Source: Candidatus Margulisiibacteriota bacterium (GTDB taxonomy: Bacteria > Margulisbacteria > WOR-1 > O2-12-FULL-45-9). From it: a stretch of 17,880 nucleotides of DNA. The position numbers and the translations under genes were made by a program. Positions within the stretch are counted from its first letter, which is position 1; the number at the start of each line of letters is the position of its first letter. A model generated the notes under the pieces. It did not search any database. It saw nothing but the letters and a program-made list of their open reading frames with translations, and was not told the origin of the DNA. The DNA lies in contig JAQTLJ010000004.1 of NCBI GenBank assembly GCA_028714935.1, forward strand, positions 1 through 17,880. Direction: 5' to 3'. Positions 7,245-13,926 of this stretch are shown piece after piece.

Positions 7245-7616
7245 ATGCCGACATTTAGGGATTTACGGATATGGCAAGAAGCAATAAGTTTGATGATGAA
7301 AGTTCATGAACTTTGCAAAACATTGCCTAAGGAAGAAAGATTTCAATTAATCGATCAGGCCAGCCGATCGGCGTCTTCCGTCCCGGACAATATTGCCGAA
7401 GGATATACCTCGTACCATTATAAAGACAAGATAAACCGATTTTACGATAGCAGAAAAGAAGCCGGCGAAACCCAGAATCATATTATTAAAATGGAAAAGA
7501 AATATTACATTAAACGCGAAGTAGCCGAAAATTTGTTCAACGAATACCTGATCTTAATAAAAGGAATTAATGGCTATGTTAATTATTTAAAAAGAAAAAG
7601 AGGAGATATTAGATAG
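7245..7616 (+). CDS. Four-helix bundle protein (23S rRNA intervening-sequence / S23 family)
   Basis: The 123-residue protein starts MPTFRDLRIWQEAISLMMKV and contains LPKEERFQLIDQASRS, SVPDNIAEGY and a C-terminal helix ending YVNYLKRKRG. This is the pattern of the four-helix-bundle family named for proteins encoded in 23S rRNA intervening sequences, and related to the Avd accessory protein of diversity-generating retroelements. The basic, helical fold suits nucleic-acid binding, but the function of free-standing members is unknown. I chose ATG 7245 because the longer frame from 7191 would translate the G-rich repeat as MGYWGSG and similar filler. The ribosome-binding site is weak (AGGA two bases before the ATG). 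G-rich direct repeats flank it on both sides. Confidence 0.85.
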   Translation: MPTFRDLRIWQEAISLMMKVHELCKTLPKEERFQLIDQASRSASSVPDNIAEGYTSYHYKDKINRFYDSRKEAGETQNHIIKMEKKYYIKREVAENLFNEYLILIKGINGYVNYLKRKRGDIR

Positions 7617-7690
7617 ATAATTAGGAGATCTGGGGATTGGGATTTGGAGATCGGGAAATTAGGGAATTAGGATTAGGGAATTATGGACTT
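7617..7690 (+). repeat. G-rich repeat block, middle copy
   Basis: This block begins at the end of the four-helix-bundle gene and runs almost to the converging gene at 7698. It repeats the left block in direct orientation (7643-7674 versus 7153-7184, 29 of 32 identical, offset 490). It contains GGGATTTGG, GGGAAATTAGGG and GGATTAGGG units. No hairpin terminator is visible here between the two converging genes. Confidence 0.85.
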
Positions 7691-7697
7691 AGCAAAT

Positions 7698-8417
7698 TTA
7701 TTCCGGAATCAGTTCCCAGCTCTGCCTAAGCTTATCATAAACAAATATTTTAAACATCCCGGAGGGAAGAACCCCATTAATAGACATCCATTCTCGCGCA
7801 TTACATCCTAATATTCCCTTAGGAATTATTCTTCGTTCTATCTGAATTATGACCAACAGAAAATCTTTACTGGGCTCTGGCAATGAATGGCGTGGCCGCC
7901 ATGCATATCCTCTGGCTATATTGGGGAATCGGGTAAACCACATTTCCCCCCACTGGCTTTTAGATGAATCCATGTCGCCCCCGATAATATTTATTAACGA
8001 ACCTAAAGTCAAACGCATGCCTCGATAGGCATACTCAGCCCCTTCTTCCGGTAGATCCGCTTTCCAGAAAAACGACGACGATAACTCTTCCTCATCTCGG
8101 AATAAACATGCGTTCTTTAAATATTCTGCCATGATAGTTTGTCTGATTTTGCCTTTTTCTGTTTTTTGAATAGTTATAGATTGAGGCCGTTCGTTTTCGA
8201 GCAATCCATACATAATCTGCCGAATCCTTAATCTTTCAAGATATGTCCCTCCCGGCTTAATAGAAGTTGTGACCAGATCCAAACCCTTCAAAACCCCAAC
8301 CATGACTCTTCTTTGAAAGCCCACCCGGCTCTTCCAATTCGAAAACGGCCCAGCCGAATGCAAGGTTCGCTGACATCCTGCTTTTACTTTATCGAAATAA
8401 GTCGAAAACGGCATCAT
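7698..8417 (-). CDS. Hypothetical protein, possibly ADP-ribosyltransferase-like
   Basis: I do not recognise this 239-residue protein with confidence. It has no signal peptide or membrane segment. An N-terminal basic helical part (to about residue 110) leads to AYRGMRLTLGSLINIIGG, then EMWFTRFPNIARGYAW, then a hydrophobic strand FLLVIIQIERRI and a final GMFKIFVYDKLRQSWEL. A strand with YRG, a strand with FT and a following A-x-x-YA helix recall some ADP-ribosyltransferase-fold enzymes and toxins, but no full catalytic triad can be assigned by eye. An AGGAGA ribosome-binding site precedes the ATG at 8417 by 6 bases. A possible promoter, TTGAAA (8459-8464) and GATAAA (8435-8440), lies upstream. 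Codon use looks more AT-rich than in neighbouring operons, which fits acquisition with the surrounding repeats. Confidence 0.75.
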   Translation of the reverse strand: MMPFSTYFDKVKAGCQRTLHSAGPFSNWKSRVGFQRRVMVGVLKGLDLVTTSIKPGGTYLERLRIRQIMYGLLENERPQSITIQKTEKGKIRQTIMAEYLKNACLFRDEEELSSSFFWKADLPEEGAEYAYRGMRLTLGSLINIIGGDMDSSKSQWGEMWFTRFPNIARGYAWRPRHSLPEPSKDFLLVIIQIERRIIPKGILGCNAREWMSINGVLPSGMFKIFVYDKLRQSWELIPE

Positions 8418-8517
8418 TTAGTTCTCCTGTGAAGTTTATCGCTATAATTGATATGAGATTTCAAATATTAATGTACTCCTTTCTCCTGACGGAATATACA
8501 AATAGACAAAAATCCCA

Positions 8518-8632
8518 GTCCCCCAATCTCCTGATATCCCAACCCCACTTCCCCAATATCCCAATTTCCCAATCCTAATCCCCCAATTCCCCAATCCCCA
8601 AATCCAAATTCCCCAATTTCCTCCTCCCTAAA
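8518..8632 (-). repeat. G-rich repeat block, right inverted copy
   Basis: On the plus strand this block is C-rich, so its G-rich face is on the minus strand. Positions 8518-8579 are the exact reverse complement of 7176-7237 (62 bases, no mismatch). The rest, to 8632, is built of further CCCCAATTCC-like units. It ends 4 bases before the extended -10 promoter of the nitroreductase gene. Confidence 0.92.
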
Positions 8633-8636
8633 GATG

Positions 8637-8645
8637 TGATATAAT
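8637..8645 (+). promoter_or_regulatory. Extended -10 promoter of the nitroreductase-LCP operon, leaderless
   Basis: TG-A-TATAAT (TATAAT at 8640-8645) is a TGN-extended -10 box. The ATG at 8652 begins after only 6 bases, which is where transcription should start, so the message would be leaderless. No -35 box is recognisable in the C-rich repeat upstream. Confidence 0.65.
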
Positions 8646-8651
8646 CTTGCC

Positions 8652-9302
8652 ATGTGGCGAAGACTGCTGGTGATTTCTATCCTCTTATTTATTTTTGGAG
8701 GCGATGCCATGTCAGCCAGGATGATCACTCTGCCGCAGCCGAGGACCCAAAGCAAAGTCTCGCTCGAGCAATGCCTTTATTACCGCCGGTCGGAACGGAG
8801 TTTTGAAGACAAAGAATTAAGCCTGGAACAAATCTCCCAGTTGCTCTGGGCCGCCCAAGGGATCACCGATAGTTCTTTCGGCGGTCGGACCGCCCCCTCC
8901 GCCGGCTCTCTTTACCCCGTGTCCCTTTATGTGGTCAAGAAAGACGGAGTATTTCGTTATCTGCCTGACAGCCACAGGCTGGTGGAGATCTCAAATGAGG
9001 ATAAACGGCCCGCCCTGCTCCGCGCTTCGCTCGGGCAGTCTTATATCCGCGAAGCACCGGTCGATATAATTGTCGCCGCGAACTTCGCCATCACCCAAGC
9101 CAAATACGGCAACCGGGCCTTCCGTTATGTTTGCATGGAAGTCGGCCATGTAGCGGAAAATATCCAGTTGCAAGCCGTCGCCCTCGGTCTCGTGTCCGTC
9201 CCGGTCGGCGCTTTTTGGGATGATGTCATCAGAACCACACTGAACATCCCCGATACCCAGGATCCTCTCTATATCATCCCGGTCGGTTATCTCAAGAAAT
9301 GA
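8652..9302 (+). CDS. Exported nitroreductase family protein (SagB/ThcOx type)
   Basis: This 216-residue flavin-dependent oxidoreductase-fold protein has FMN-contacting CLYYRRSERSF (residues 41-51), TAPSAGSLYPV and the C-terminal VAENIQLQAVALGL followed by VPVGAF. The ITLPQP lead-in and the RRS-x-R motif are typical of SagB/ThcOx-type dehydrogenases found singly in many bacteria, outside peptide-natural-product clusters. The first 22 residues, MWRRLLVISILLFIFGG then DAMSA, look like a signal peptide. A second start at ATG 8709 has its own GGAGG site 7 bases upstream and would remove that peptide, so both exported and cytoplasmic forms are possible. The stop overlaps the LCP gene as ATGA. The physiological substrate is unknown. 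Confidence 0.85.
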   Translation: MWRRLLVISILLFIFGGDAMSARMITLPQPRTQSKVSLEQCLYYRRSERSFEDKELSLEQISQLLWAAQGITDSSFGGRTAPSAGSLYPVSLYVVKKDGVFRYLPDSHRLVEISNEDKRPALLRASLGQSYIREAPVDIIVAANFAITQAKYGNRAFRYVCMEVGHVAENIQLQAVALGLVSVPVGAFWDDVIRTTLNIPDTQDPLYIIPVGYLKK

Positions 9303-10186
9303 AGAAAAAAGCCGATCTTTTTAGGGTCTACGCGCTCCTCACCATTGTGCTGACCATTTTATATTTCTATTTGAATCTGTTCTTTCCCCGTTTGATCCCT
9401 CCCAGCCTGAGGCTCGGCATGATCAGAAAGCCGTTCAATCTCCTGATCGTGGGGACCGATATCACTTTTGATTCGGTCTCAGGTAAACCCATCCCTAATC
9501 TTGAGGGACGAGCGGACACGATCATCCTGGCGCACATTGACCCGGTTAAGCAAGAGGTCAATCTTGTTTCCATCCCCCGCGATACGCTGGTCGCGATCCC
9601 CGGTTACGGGCAGCAAAAGATCAACGCCTCCAGCGTTTACGGAGGCATTCCGCTGCTGGAAGAATCAGTTTCCGGCCTGACCGGCAAAAAGATCGATCAT
9701 TACCTGGAGGTCAAACCGGCCGCCGTCACCAAACTGGTCGATTTATTGGGCGGCGTTACTCTGCTGGTGGAAAAAGACATGCGCTATGTCGACCGGGCTC
9801 AAAAACTGGACATCAATTTAAAAGAAGGCTGGCAAAAGCTCTCCGGCAAGAAAGCCCACGAATATATCAGGTTCCGTCACGATCTTTACGGCGATATCGG
9901 CCGGATCGAACGCCAGCAGAATTTCCTTAAGGCCCTGATCAAAACTTCCGCCAAGCCATCGAACATTATCAAGGCGCCCTTTGCCATCAGCCTGGCCCTT
10001 CAAGAAATAAAGACCGATCTGCCGCTGACCCAAACCATCAGATTATTGAATTTCTCCCGGACAATTTCATTCGGCGACATAAAAACCCATACGATCTCCG
10101 GCGAGAGCAGCTTGGTCGAGGGCGCCGGCTCGGTTTGGCTGATAAATAAGAACGATCTGAACAGGATAATTAAGGAGTTTTTCTAA
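9299..10186 (+). CDS. LytR-CpsA-Psr (LCP) family envelope glycopolymer ligase
   Basis: This 295-residue protein has one N-terminal membrane anchor (about residues 10-30) and an extracytoplasmic LCP domain. Family landmarks are NLLIVGTD (48-54), GRADTIIL (Arg71, Asp73), VSIPRDT (Arg94, Asp95), INASSVYGG, VDLLGGV, and IRFRHDLYGDIGRIERQQ (Arg191, Arg193, Asp195, Asp199, Arg202, Arg205). LCP enzymes transfer lipid-linked glycopolymers to peptidoglycan or other envelope acceptors. No additional C-terminal LytR domain follows. Its start overlaps the nitroreductase stop by 4 bases, so the two share one message. It converges on hpt with 3 bases between stops and no visible terminator. Confidence 0.93.
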   Translation: MKKKADLFRVYALLTIVLTILYFYLNLFFPRLIPPSLRLGMIRKPFNLLIVGTDITFDSVSGKPIPNLEGRADTIILAHIDPVKQEVNLVSIPRDTLVAIPGYGQQKINASSVYGGIPLLEESVSGLTGKKIDHYLEVKPAAVTKLVDLLGGVTLLVEKDMRYVDRAQKLDINLKEGWQKLSGKKAHEYIRFRHDLYGDIGRIERQQNFLKALIKTSAKPSNIIKAPFAISLALQEIKTDLPLTQTIRLLNFSRTISFGDIKTHTISGESSLVEGAGSVWLINKNDLNRIIKEFF

Positions 10187-10189
10187 ACC

Positions 10190-10699
10190 TCATTCGATGC
10201 AGGCAACGTCAGGCAGGCTCCTGTACCCTTCAGCGTAATCCAGGCCGTAACCAACCACAAATTTGTCGGGGATACTAAAACCGCGATAAGCGATCGGCAC
10301 CCTAACCTTGCGCCGGCTTGGCTTATCCAGCAGGACACAGACCCTGACGCTTTTCGCTTTTATCGTTTTTAAGAGATAAGCCAGCGTGTAGCCGTAATCG
10401 ATGATATCTTCCACGATCAGGACATGCTTGCCGGCCACCGGCAGGTCAAGACCTTTTTTAATTTTGATCTTCCCCGAAGAGGTCCGTCGTTTACCATAGC
10501 TTGAAACCTGGATAAAATCGACTTCCGCCGGTATCTTTATTTCGCGCAAGAGGTCTGATAAAAAAACAAAGGCTCCCTTTAAAACCCCAACCAGCACCAG
10601 CTTCTTGCCCCGGTAATCGCGGGAGATCTGCCCGGCAAGTTTCTTGACTTTTTTCTGGAGCCGGCGGCGGCTGATCAAGACCCTCATTCTTTTACTCAC
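10190..10699 (-). CDS. hpt: Hypoxanthine phosphoribosyltransferase
   Basis: This 169-residue type I phosphoribosyltransferase salvages hypoxanthine or guanine with PRPP in the cytoplasm. Recognisable parts are LVLVGVLKGAFVFLSDLLR, VDFIQVSSYG, the PRPP loop VLIVEDIIDYGYTL, LLDKPSRRKV and IPDKFVVGYGLDYAEGYRSLP. The PRPP loop carries Tyr where nearly all members have Thr or Ser (usual form EDIID-T/S-G-x-T), confirmed in the codons GAT TAC GGC TAC ACG. I chose GTG 10699 because a promoter places transcription at that codon. ATG 10687 is the alternative and would drop four residues. Confidence 0.92.
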   Translation of the reverse strand: MSKRMRVLISRRRLQKKVKKLAGQISRDYRGKKLVLVGVLKGAFVFLSDLLREIKIPAEVDFIQVSSYGKRRTSSGKIKIKKGLDLPVAGKHVLIVEDIIDYGYTLAYLLKTIKAKSVRVCVLLDKPSRRKVRVPIAYRGFSIPDKFVVGYGLDYAEGYRSLPDVACIE

Positions 10700-10705
10700 A
10701 AATCC

Positions 10706-10734
10706 ATCTTAACAAAATGATTCCTCAGGGTCAA
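10706..10734 (-). promoter_or_regulatory. Leaderless promoter of hpt
   Basis: On the minus strand TTGACC (10729-10734) and TAAGAT (10706-10711) are separated by exactly 17 bases. The GTG at 10699 follows after 6 bases, so the transcript should start at or next to the start codon. The -35 box lies in the spacer of the opposite-strand promoter at 10737-10745. Confidence 0.65.
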
Positions 10735-10736
10735 TA

Positions 10737-10745
10737 TGCTATAAT
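10737..10745 (+). promoter_or_regulatory. Extended -10 promoter of the membrane protein/site-2 protease operon
   Basis: TG-C-TATAAT (TATAAT at 10740-10745) is a TGN-extended -10 box. The ATG at 10754 begins 8 bases later, with no ribosome-binding site between, indicating a leaderless or nearly leaderless message. Confidence 0.6.
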
Positions 10746-10753
10746 TACCCGCA

Positions 10754-10996
10754 ATGAAACCGCATTATTTGGAAGCTTTTTGTTCCTGCCTGATCATCGG
10801 CCTGGGACAGATCATCAAAGGCGAAGGCGAAAAAGGCCTCGTCTTGCTTTTACTCTTTTATTTTGCCCTGCCGGCAGCCGCTTATCTTGCGCTTATTCTC
10901 AACGGTTATTTATTCCTTTACACCATGGCCTTTGCGGTCATCTTTGGGATAATCTTGTGGCTTTATAATATCTGGGACGCGCTGGTAAGGGCATGA
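10754..10996 (+). CDS. Small TM2-like membrane protein
   Basis: This 80-residue hydrophobic protein has about three membrane segments. The motif IIGLGQIIKGEGEKGLVLLL resembles the GLGQ-x-x-x-G-x-x-x-KG signature of TM2-domain and related short membrane proteins. The function of these proteins is generally unknown. It ends IWDALVRA, and its stop overlaps the start of the site-2 protease gene as ATGA, so the two are translationally coupled. The gene starts directly after an extended -10 promoter. Confidence 0.75.
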   Translation: MKPHYLEAFCSCLIIGLGQIIKGEGEKGLVLLLLFYFALPAAAYLALILNGYLFLYTMAFAVIFGIILWLYNIWDALVRA

Positions 10997-12117
10997 AAAA
11001 GAATTTCCACCTGGCAACGCTCTTTAATATCCCGATCGAGATCAACTACAGCTGGTTCATCATCCTCGGGCTGATCGTTTTTTCCCTGGCCCAGGGTTAT
11101 TTCCCGTATACCGACCCCGAACTGGACATCTCCGCCCACTGGCTGATGGCTTTTATCTCCGCCCTGCTCCTGTTCGCTTCCTTGCTGGCGCACGAGCTGT
11201 CTCATTCTGTGGTCGCGGCCAGGAACAAGCTCCCGATCCACGGGATAACTCTCTTTGTTTTCGGCGGTGTCGCCCATCTGGAAAAGGAGCCGGCTTCACC
11301 GGACGTGGAATTTAAGATGGCGCTCGCCGGCCCATTAATGAGTTTTACGCTCGCGCTGGCTTTCTTTGGTTTAGCCAAAGTTTTTGGCTGGCTCGGCATA
11401 CCGAAGCCTTTTATCTCCATCACGAATTACCTACTGCTTTTAAATCTGGTCGTCGGCATCTTTAACCTGATCCCCGGTTTTCCGCTTGATGGGGGGCGGA
11501 TCCTGCGCGCTGCACTCTGGAATTTCTACCAGGACGTGAGAAAAGCGACCGCTATCGCCAGCGCCCTCGGTAAAGCCTTTGCCTTCTTGTTGATCGCGGT
11601 CGGTTTCCTTGAGCTGATCACCGGCTCGCTGATCTCAGGCATCTGGCTGATCTTTATCGGCCTGTTCCTCCAGGAAGCCGCCGATACCAGCTACCGCCAA
11701 GTAGCAATGAAAAAGCTTTTAAGCGGCATCCGGGTCGGCAGCTTCATGACCAAAAATGTGATCACTGTCCCGGCGGACATTCCTCTCGACCGGTTGATCG
11801 ACGAATTTTTCTTTAAATACCGGCATGCTTCTTTCCCGGTGATCGAAGAAGACAAATTGCTGGGCTTGATAACCCTGCATGATGTTAAGGATATCCCGCG
11901 GGAAAAATGGGGGGAAACCGCCGCTAAAACAATCATGGCCCCGATCAATAAAAAGCTGATCACCAGCAAAGAGACCGACGCCCTGGATGCGCTGGCCAAG
12001 CTGGCCGGCAACGGGATTGGCCGGCTGCTGGTGATCGAAGATCAAAAACTTATCGGTATCGTTTCCCAAAGGGACATCATGCGGCTTTTCCAGTTCAAAG
12101 CGGAAATCGAGGGGTGA
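10993..12117 (+). CDS. Site-2 protease family (M50B, SpoIVFB-like) with tandem CBS domains
   Basis: This 374-residue intramembrane zinc metalloprotease cuts substrates inside the membrane. The zinc motif HELSH (His67, Glu68, His71) and the second-site GFPLDGGRIL (Asp166) are intact. Two CBS domains follow at about residues 250-307 (SFMTKNVITVP) and 313-366 (TIMAPINK through IVSQRDIM), as in the SpoIVFB-like group, where CBS domains sense adenine nucleotides. No dedicated substrate such as an anti-sigma or pro-sigma factor is encoded nearby. It lies between a small membrane protein and a DJ-1/PfpI protein, 9 bases before the latter. Confidence 0.93.
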   Translation: MKKNFHLATLFNIPIEINYSWFIILGLIVFSLAQGYFPYTDPELDISAHWLMAFISALLLFASLLAHELSHSVVAARNKLPIHGITLFVFGGVAHLEKEPASPDVEFKMALAGPLMSFTLALAFFGLAKVFGWLGIPKPFISITNYLLLLNLVVGIFNLIPGFPLDGGRILRAALWNFYQDVRKATAIASALGKAFAFLLIAVGFLELITGSLISGIWLIFIGLFLQEAADTSYRQVAMKKLLSGIRVGSFMTKNVITVPADIPLDRLIDEFFFKYRHASFPVIEEDKLLGLITLHDVKDIPREKWGETAAKTIMAPINKKLITSKETDALDALAKLAGNGIGRLLVIEDQKLIGIVSQRDIMRLFQFKAEIEG

Positions 12118-12126
12118 ACAGGAACT

Positions 12127-12636
12127 ATGCCGGCAAATAAAATCTTGATGATCATTGCCTACAAGCTGTTCCGGGATGAAGAGTATTCCCGGCCAAAGGA
12201 GATATTTGAGAAAGCCGGTATCGAGGTCGAGACAGCTTCTTCAACCGCCGGGACCGCTACCGGGAAATTGGGGCTCAAAGCCAGGGTCGATCTTACCCTG
12301 AAAGACGTGAAGGTGGGAGATTACCAGGCAGTTGTTTTTGTCGGCGGACCGGGCAGCTTCGATTATTATGACAACCCGACCTGCCACGCCATCGCCCGCG
12401 AAACACTGCAGGCGGGCAAGGTCCTGGCCGCGATCTGCGCCGCACCCGGTATCCTGGCCAAAGCCGGGCTCTTAAAAGGCAAAAAGGCGACCATGTTCGA
12501 GGATACAGGCGTTCTGGGAGAAAATGGAGCAGTTTATACCGGCCAGGGTGTGGAGATCGACGGCAAGATCATTACCGCTACCGGCCCGGAAACAGCCAAG
12601 GCCTTTGCTGAAACGATCATCCAAAACTTATCTTGA
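12127..12636 (+). CDS. DJ-1/PfpI family protein
   Basis: This 169-residue flavodoxin-like protein has the nucleophile-elbow cysteine in LAAICAAPGIL (Cys104), the oxyanion region VFVGGPGSFDY and an acidic FRDEEYSRP near residues 15-23. The residue after the cysteine is Ala rather than the His of PfpI, so it is closer to DJ-1-type proteins. These are linked to protein repair, glyoxalase activity or redox sensing. It is the third gene of the operon, with an AGGA ribosome-binding site just before the ATG. It converges on the PorV-like gene with a 9-base overlap. Confidence 0.9.
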   Translation: MPANKILMIIAYKLFRDEEYSRPKEIFEKAGIEVETASSTAGTATGKLGLKARVDLTLKDVKVGDYQAVVFVGGPGSFDYYDNPTCHAIARETLQAGKVLAAICAAPGILAKAGLLKGKKATMFEDTGVLGENGAVYTGQGVEIDGKIITATGPETAKAFAETIIQNLS

Positions 12637-13926
12637 CTTCGGCCTTAAAAGGGCAAAATTCGCTTTGGGCTGGCTGCGCTTAAAGACGATCCTTCTTTCC
12701 GGCAGCGGTATGACCGTAAAAATTGCTTCACTCTTGATCAAATGGCCGTTCACGTCTGCAACGTAAACAGCCGCCTTATTCTCTCCCGCTTCGTTATAAG
12801 TGCTTATTCTCATGCTGCCTTTCCACGTTACAAGATCATTGGAAAACAGGGGGACCTTGCTTTCTTTATAAACCACCGAAACCCTTTCGGCCTTAATGTT
12901 CGACACCAAAACTTTCATATAAAGCATTTCCCCCGGCATTACCGGCTGAGAAATAAAAGTGACCGCTTCTTTTGAGGCCTGTTTGGTTCCCGCGACCGAT
13001 GTTTCCAGCGTTGCCGGCTTGTTTTTCTCCGCCAGGATCCTCGAAAAATCAGCGAACAACAAGTTCAGGCTTATTCGGTGGGAATCATCCAGATAATCAT
13101 TTCCTCTGGCATAACTGTAATCGACTTTCAAATTATGATACTGGATCCCGATCCCCAGGCTCAGCCTTTCAGAAAATACCCCGCCCCTGATAAAAACATT
13201 TTTGACCGGCTCATATTCAGCGCCAAGATAAACAGCCGGGCTGCCGCCCTGAATAAAGCCAATGTCTCCGGTCAAAAGCAGCGGCTGGATCTCCGGTTTG
13301 ACGGCCGCGCCAATTTTGTAATTGGTCTGCATGACATCTGTATTGCCCGAGTCAGTGTTCCACTTCATTTGCGGCGCAACGGCATTCTCGATCTTTGCCC
13401 CAAAAGACAATATCCTTGATGGCTTAACCAGCACCCCCAGGTCTGCGCCCAGGCCGTTAACGCTCTTGCCGTACAGCCCTTCATTCAAATATTTTAAATT
13501 GGCGCCGATAGAAGACCGGCCAAATTCCCGCGCATAGGAAAGATAGACCGCTTTGGCGTCATAACCAAAGCTGCCGATCACGATCGGCCGGCCGCTCGGA
13601 TCAAGAGTGGTTTCGGGGATGCCGCCCTGGTCTGCGGCCATGACGAGCATTCCCCATCCTCCACCCCAACCCAATCCCGCCAGGCCAAAAGCCTTATAAC
13701 TTGTGCCGTATATTTCATTGGCACTGGTGGAGATCTGGTAACCGGTTATTTTTGCTAAAGCTGCCGGGTTCCAATAGATGCTTTCCGCCCCTTCTGCCAC
13801 CGCCACCTGGGCTAAGCCCATGGCGGCGCTGCGCGCCCCTATACCGTTCCTTAAAGTCGCGTCAATATCAGCAAAAACAGGGCTGGAGATCAGCAATATT
13901 AATAATATGGCGATCGATCTGTTCAT
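12628..13926 (-). CDS. PorV/PorQ-like outer membrane barrel protein with extra C-terminal domain
   Basis: This 432-residue protein has a signal peptide (cleavage near VFA-DI at residues 19-20). The opening GIGARSAAMGLAQVAVAEG and SIYWNPAALAKI are hallmarks of the PorV/PorQ (UPF0164) family, FadL-like outer membrane barrels. In type IX secretion, PorV shuttles cargo carrying a C-terminal domain. The barrel runs to about residue 293. An extra domain of about 120 residues (310-432) then follows, beta-rich, with VTFISQPVMPGEMLYMKVLV and KAAVYVADVNGHLIKSEAIF. Its ATG overlaps the stop of the giant surface-protein gene, so the likely cargo and barrel are made from one message. No other type IX component is visible. 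Confidence 0.88.
   Translation of the reverse strand: MNRSIAILLILLISSPVFADIDATLRNGIGARSAAMGLAQVAVAEGAESIYWNPAALAKITGYQISTSANEIYGTSYKAFGLAGLGWGGGWGMLVMAADQGGIPETTLDPSGRPIVIGSFGYDAKAVYLSYAREFGRSSIGANLKYLNEGLYGKSVNGLGADLGVLVKPSRILSFGAKIENAVAPQMKWNTDSGNTDVMQTNYKIGAAVKPEIQPLLLTGDIGFIQGGSPAVYLGAEYEPVKNVFIRGGVFSERLSLGIGIQYHNLKVDYSYARGNDYLDDSHRISLNLLFADFSRILAEKNKPATLETSVAGTKQASKEAVTFISQPVMPGEMLYMKVLVSNIKAERVSVVYKESKVPLFSNDLVTWKGSMRISTYNEAGENKAAVYVADVNGHLIKSEAIFTVIPLPERRIVFKRSQPKANFALLRPKSR

Larger units (their letters stand above)
7156..8632. mobile_element. Putative repeat-bounded accessory cassette
   Basis: About 1.48 kb lies exactly between the ssb terminator and the nitroreductase promoter. It is bounded by G-rich repeat blocks in opposite orientation, including a perfect 62-base inverted pair. 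It holds a four-helix-bundle gene and one unrecognised opposite-strand gene, with a third G-rich block between them. No transposase, integrase or reverse transcriptase is encoded, and no target-site duplication was recognised. If mobile, it must be moved in trans or by an unknown mechanism. Calling it mobile is inference. The repeat structure is directly visible. Confidence 0.4.

Noticed and set aside
7153..8632. CRISPR array or telomere-like repeat
   Set aside because: The repeat units are irregular, without fixed spacers, and the blocks are separated by coding genes. No cas genes are present.
8468..8755. Minus-strand frame of 95 codons across the C-rich repeat block
   Set aside because: It translates the repeat into IGGLGLGNWDIGE-type filler and lies antisense to the nitroreductase start. 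No family resemblance.
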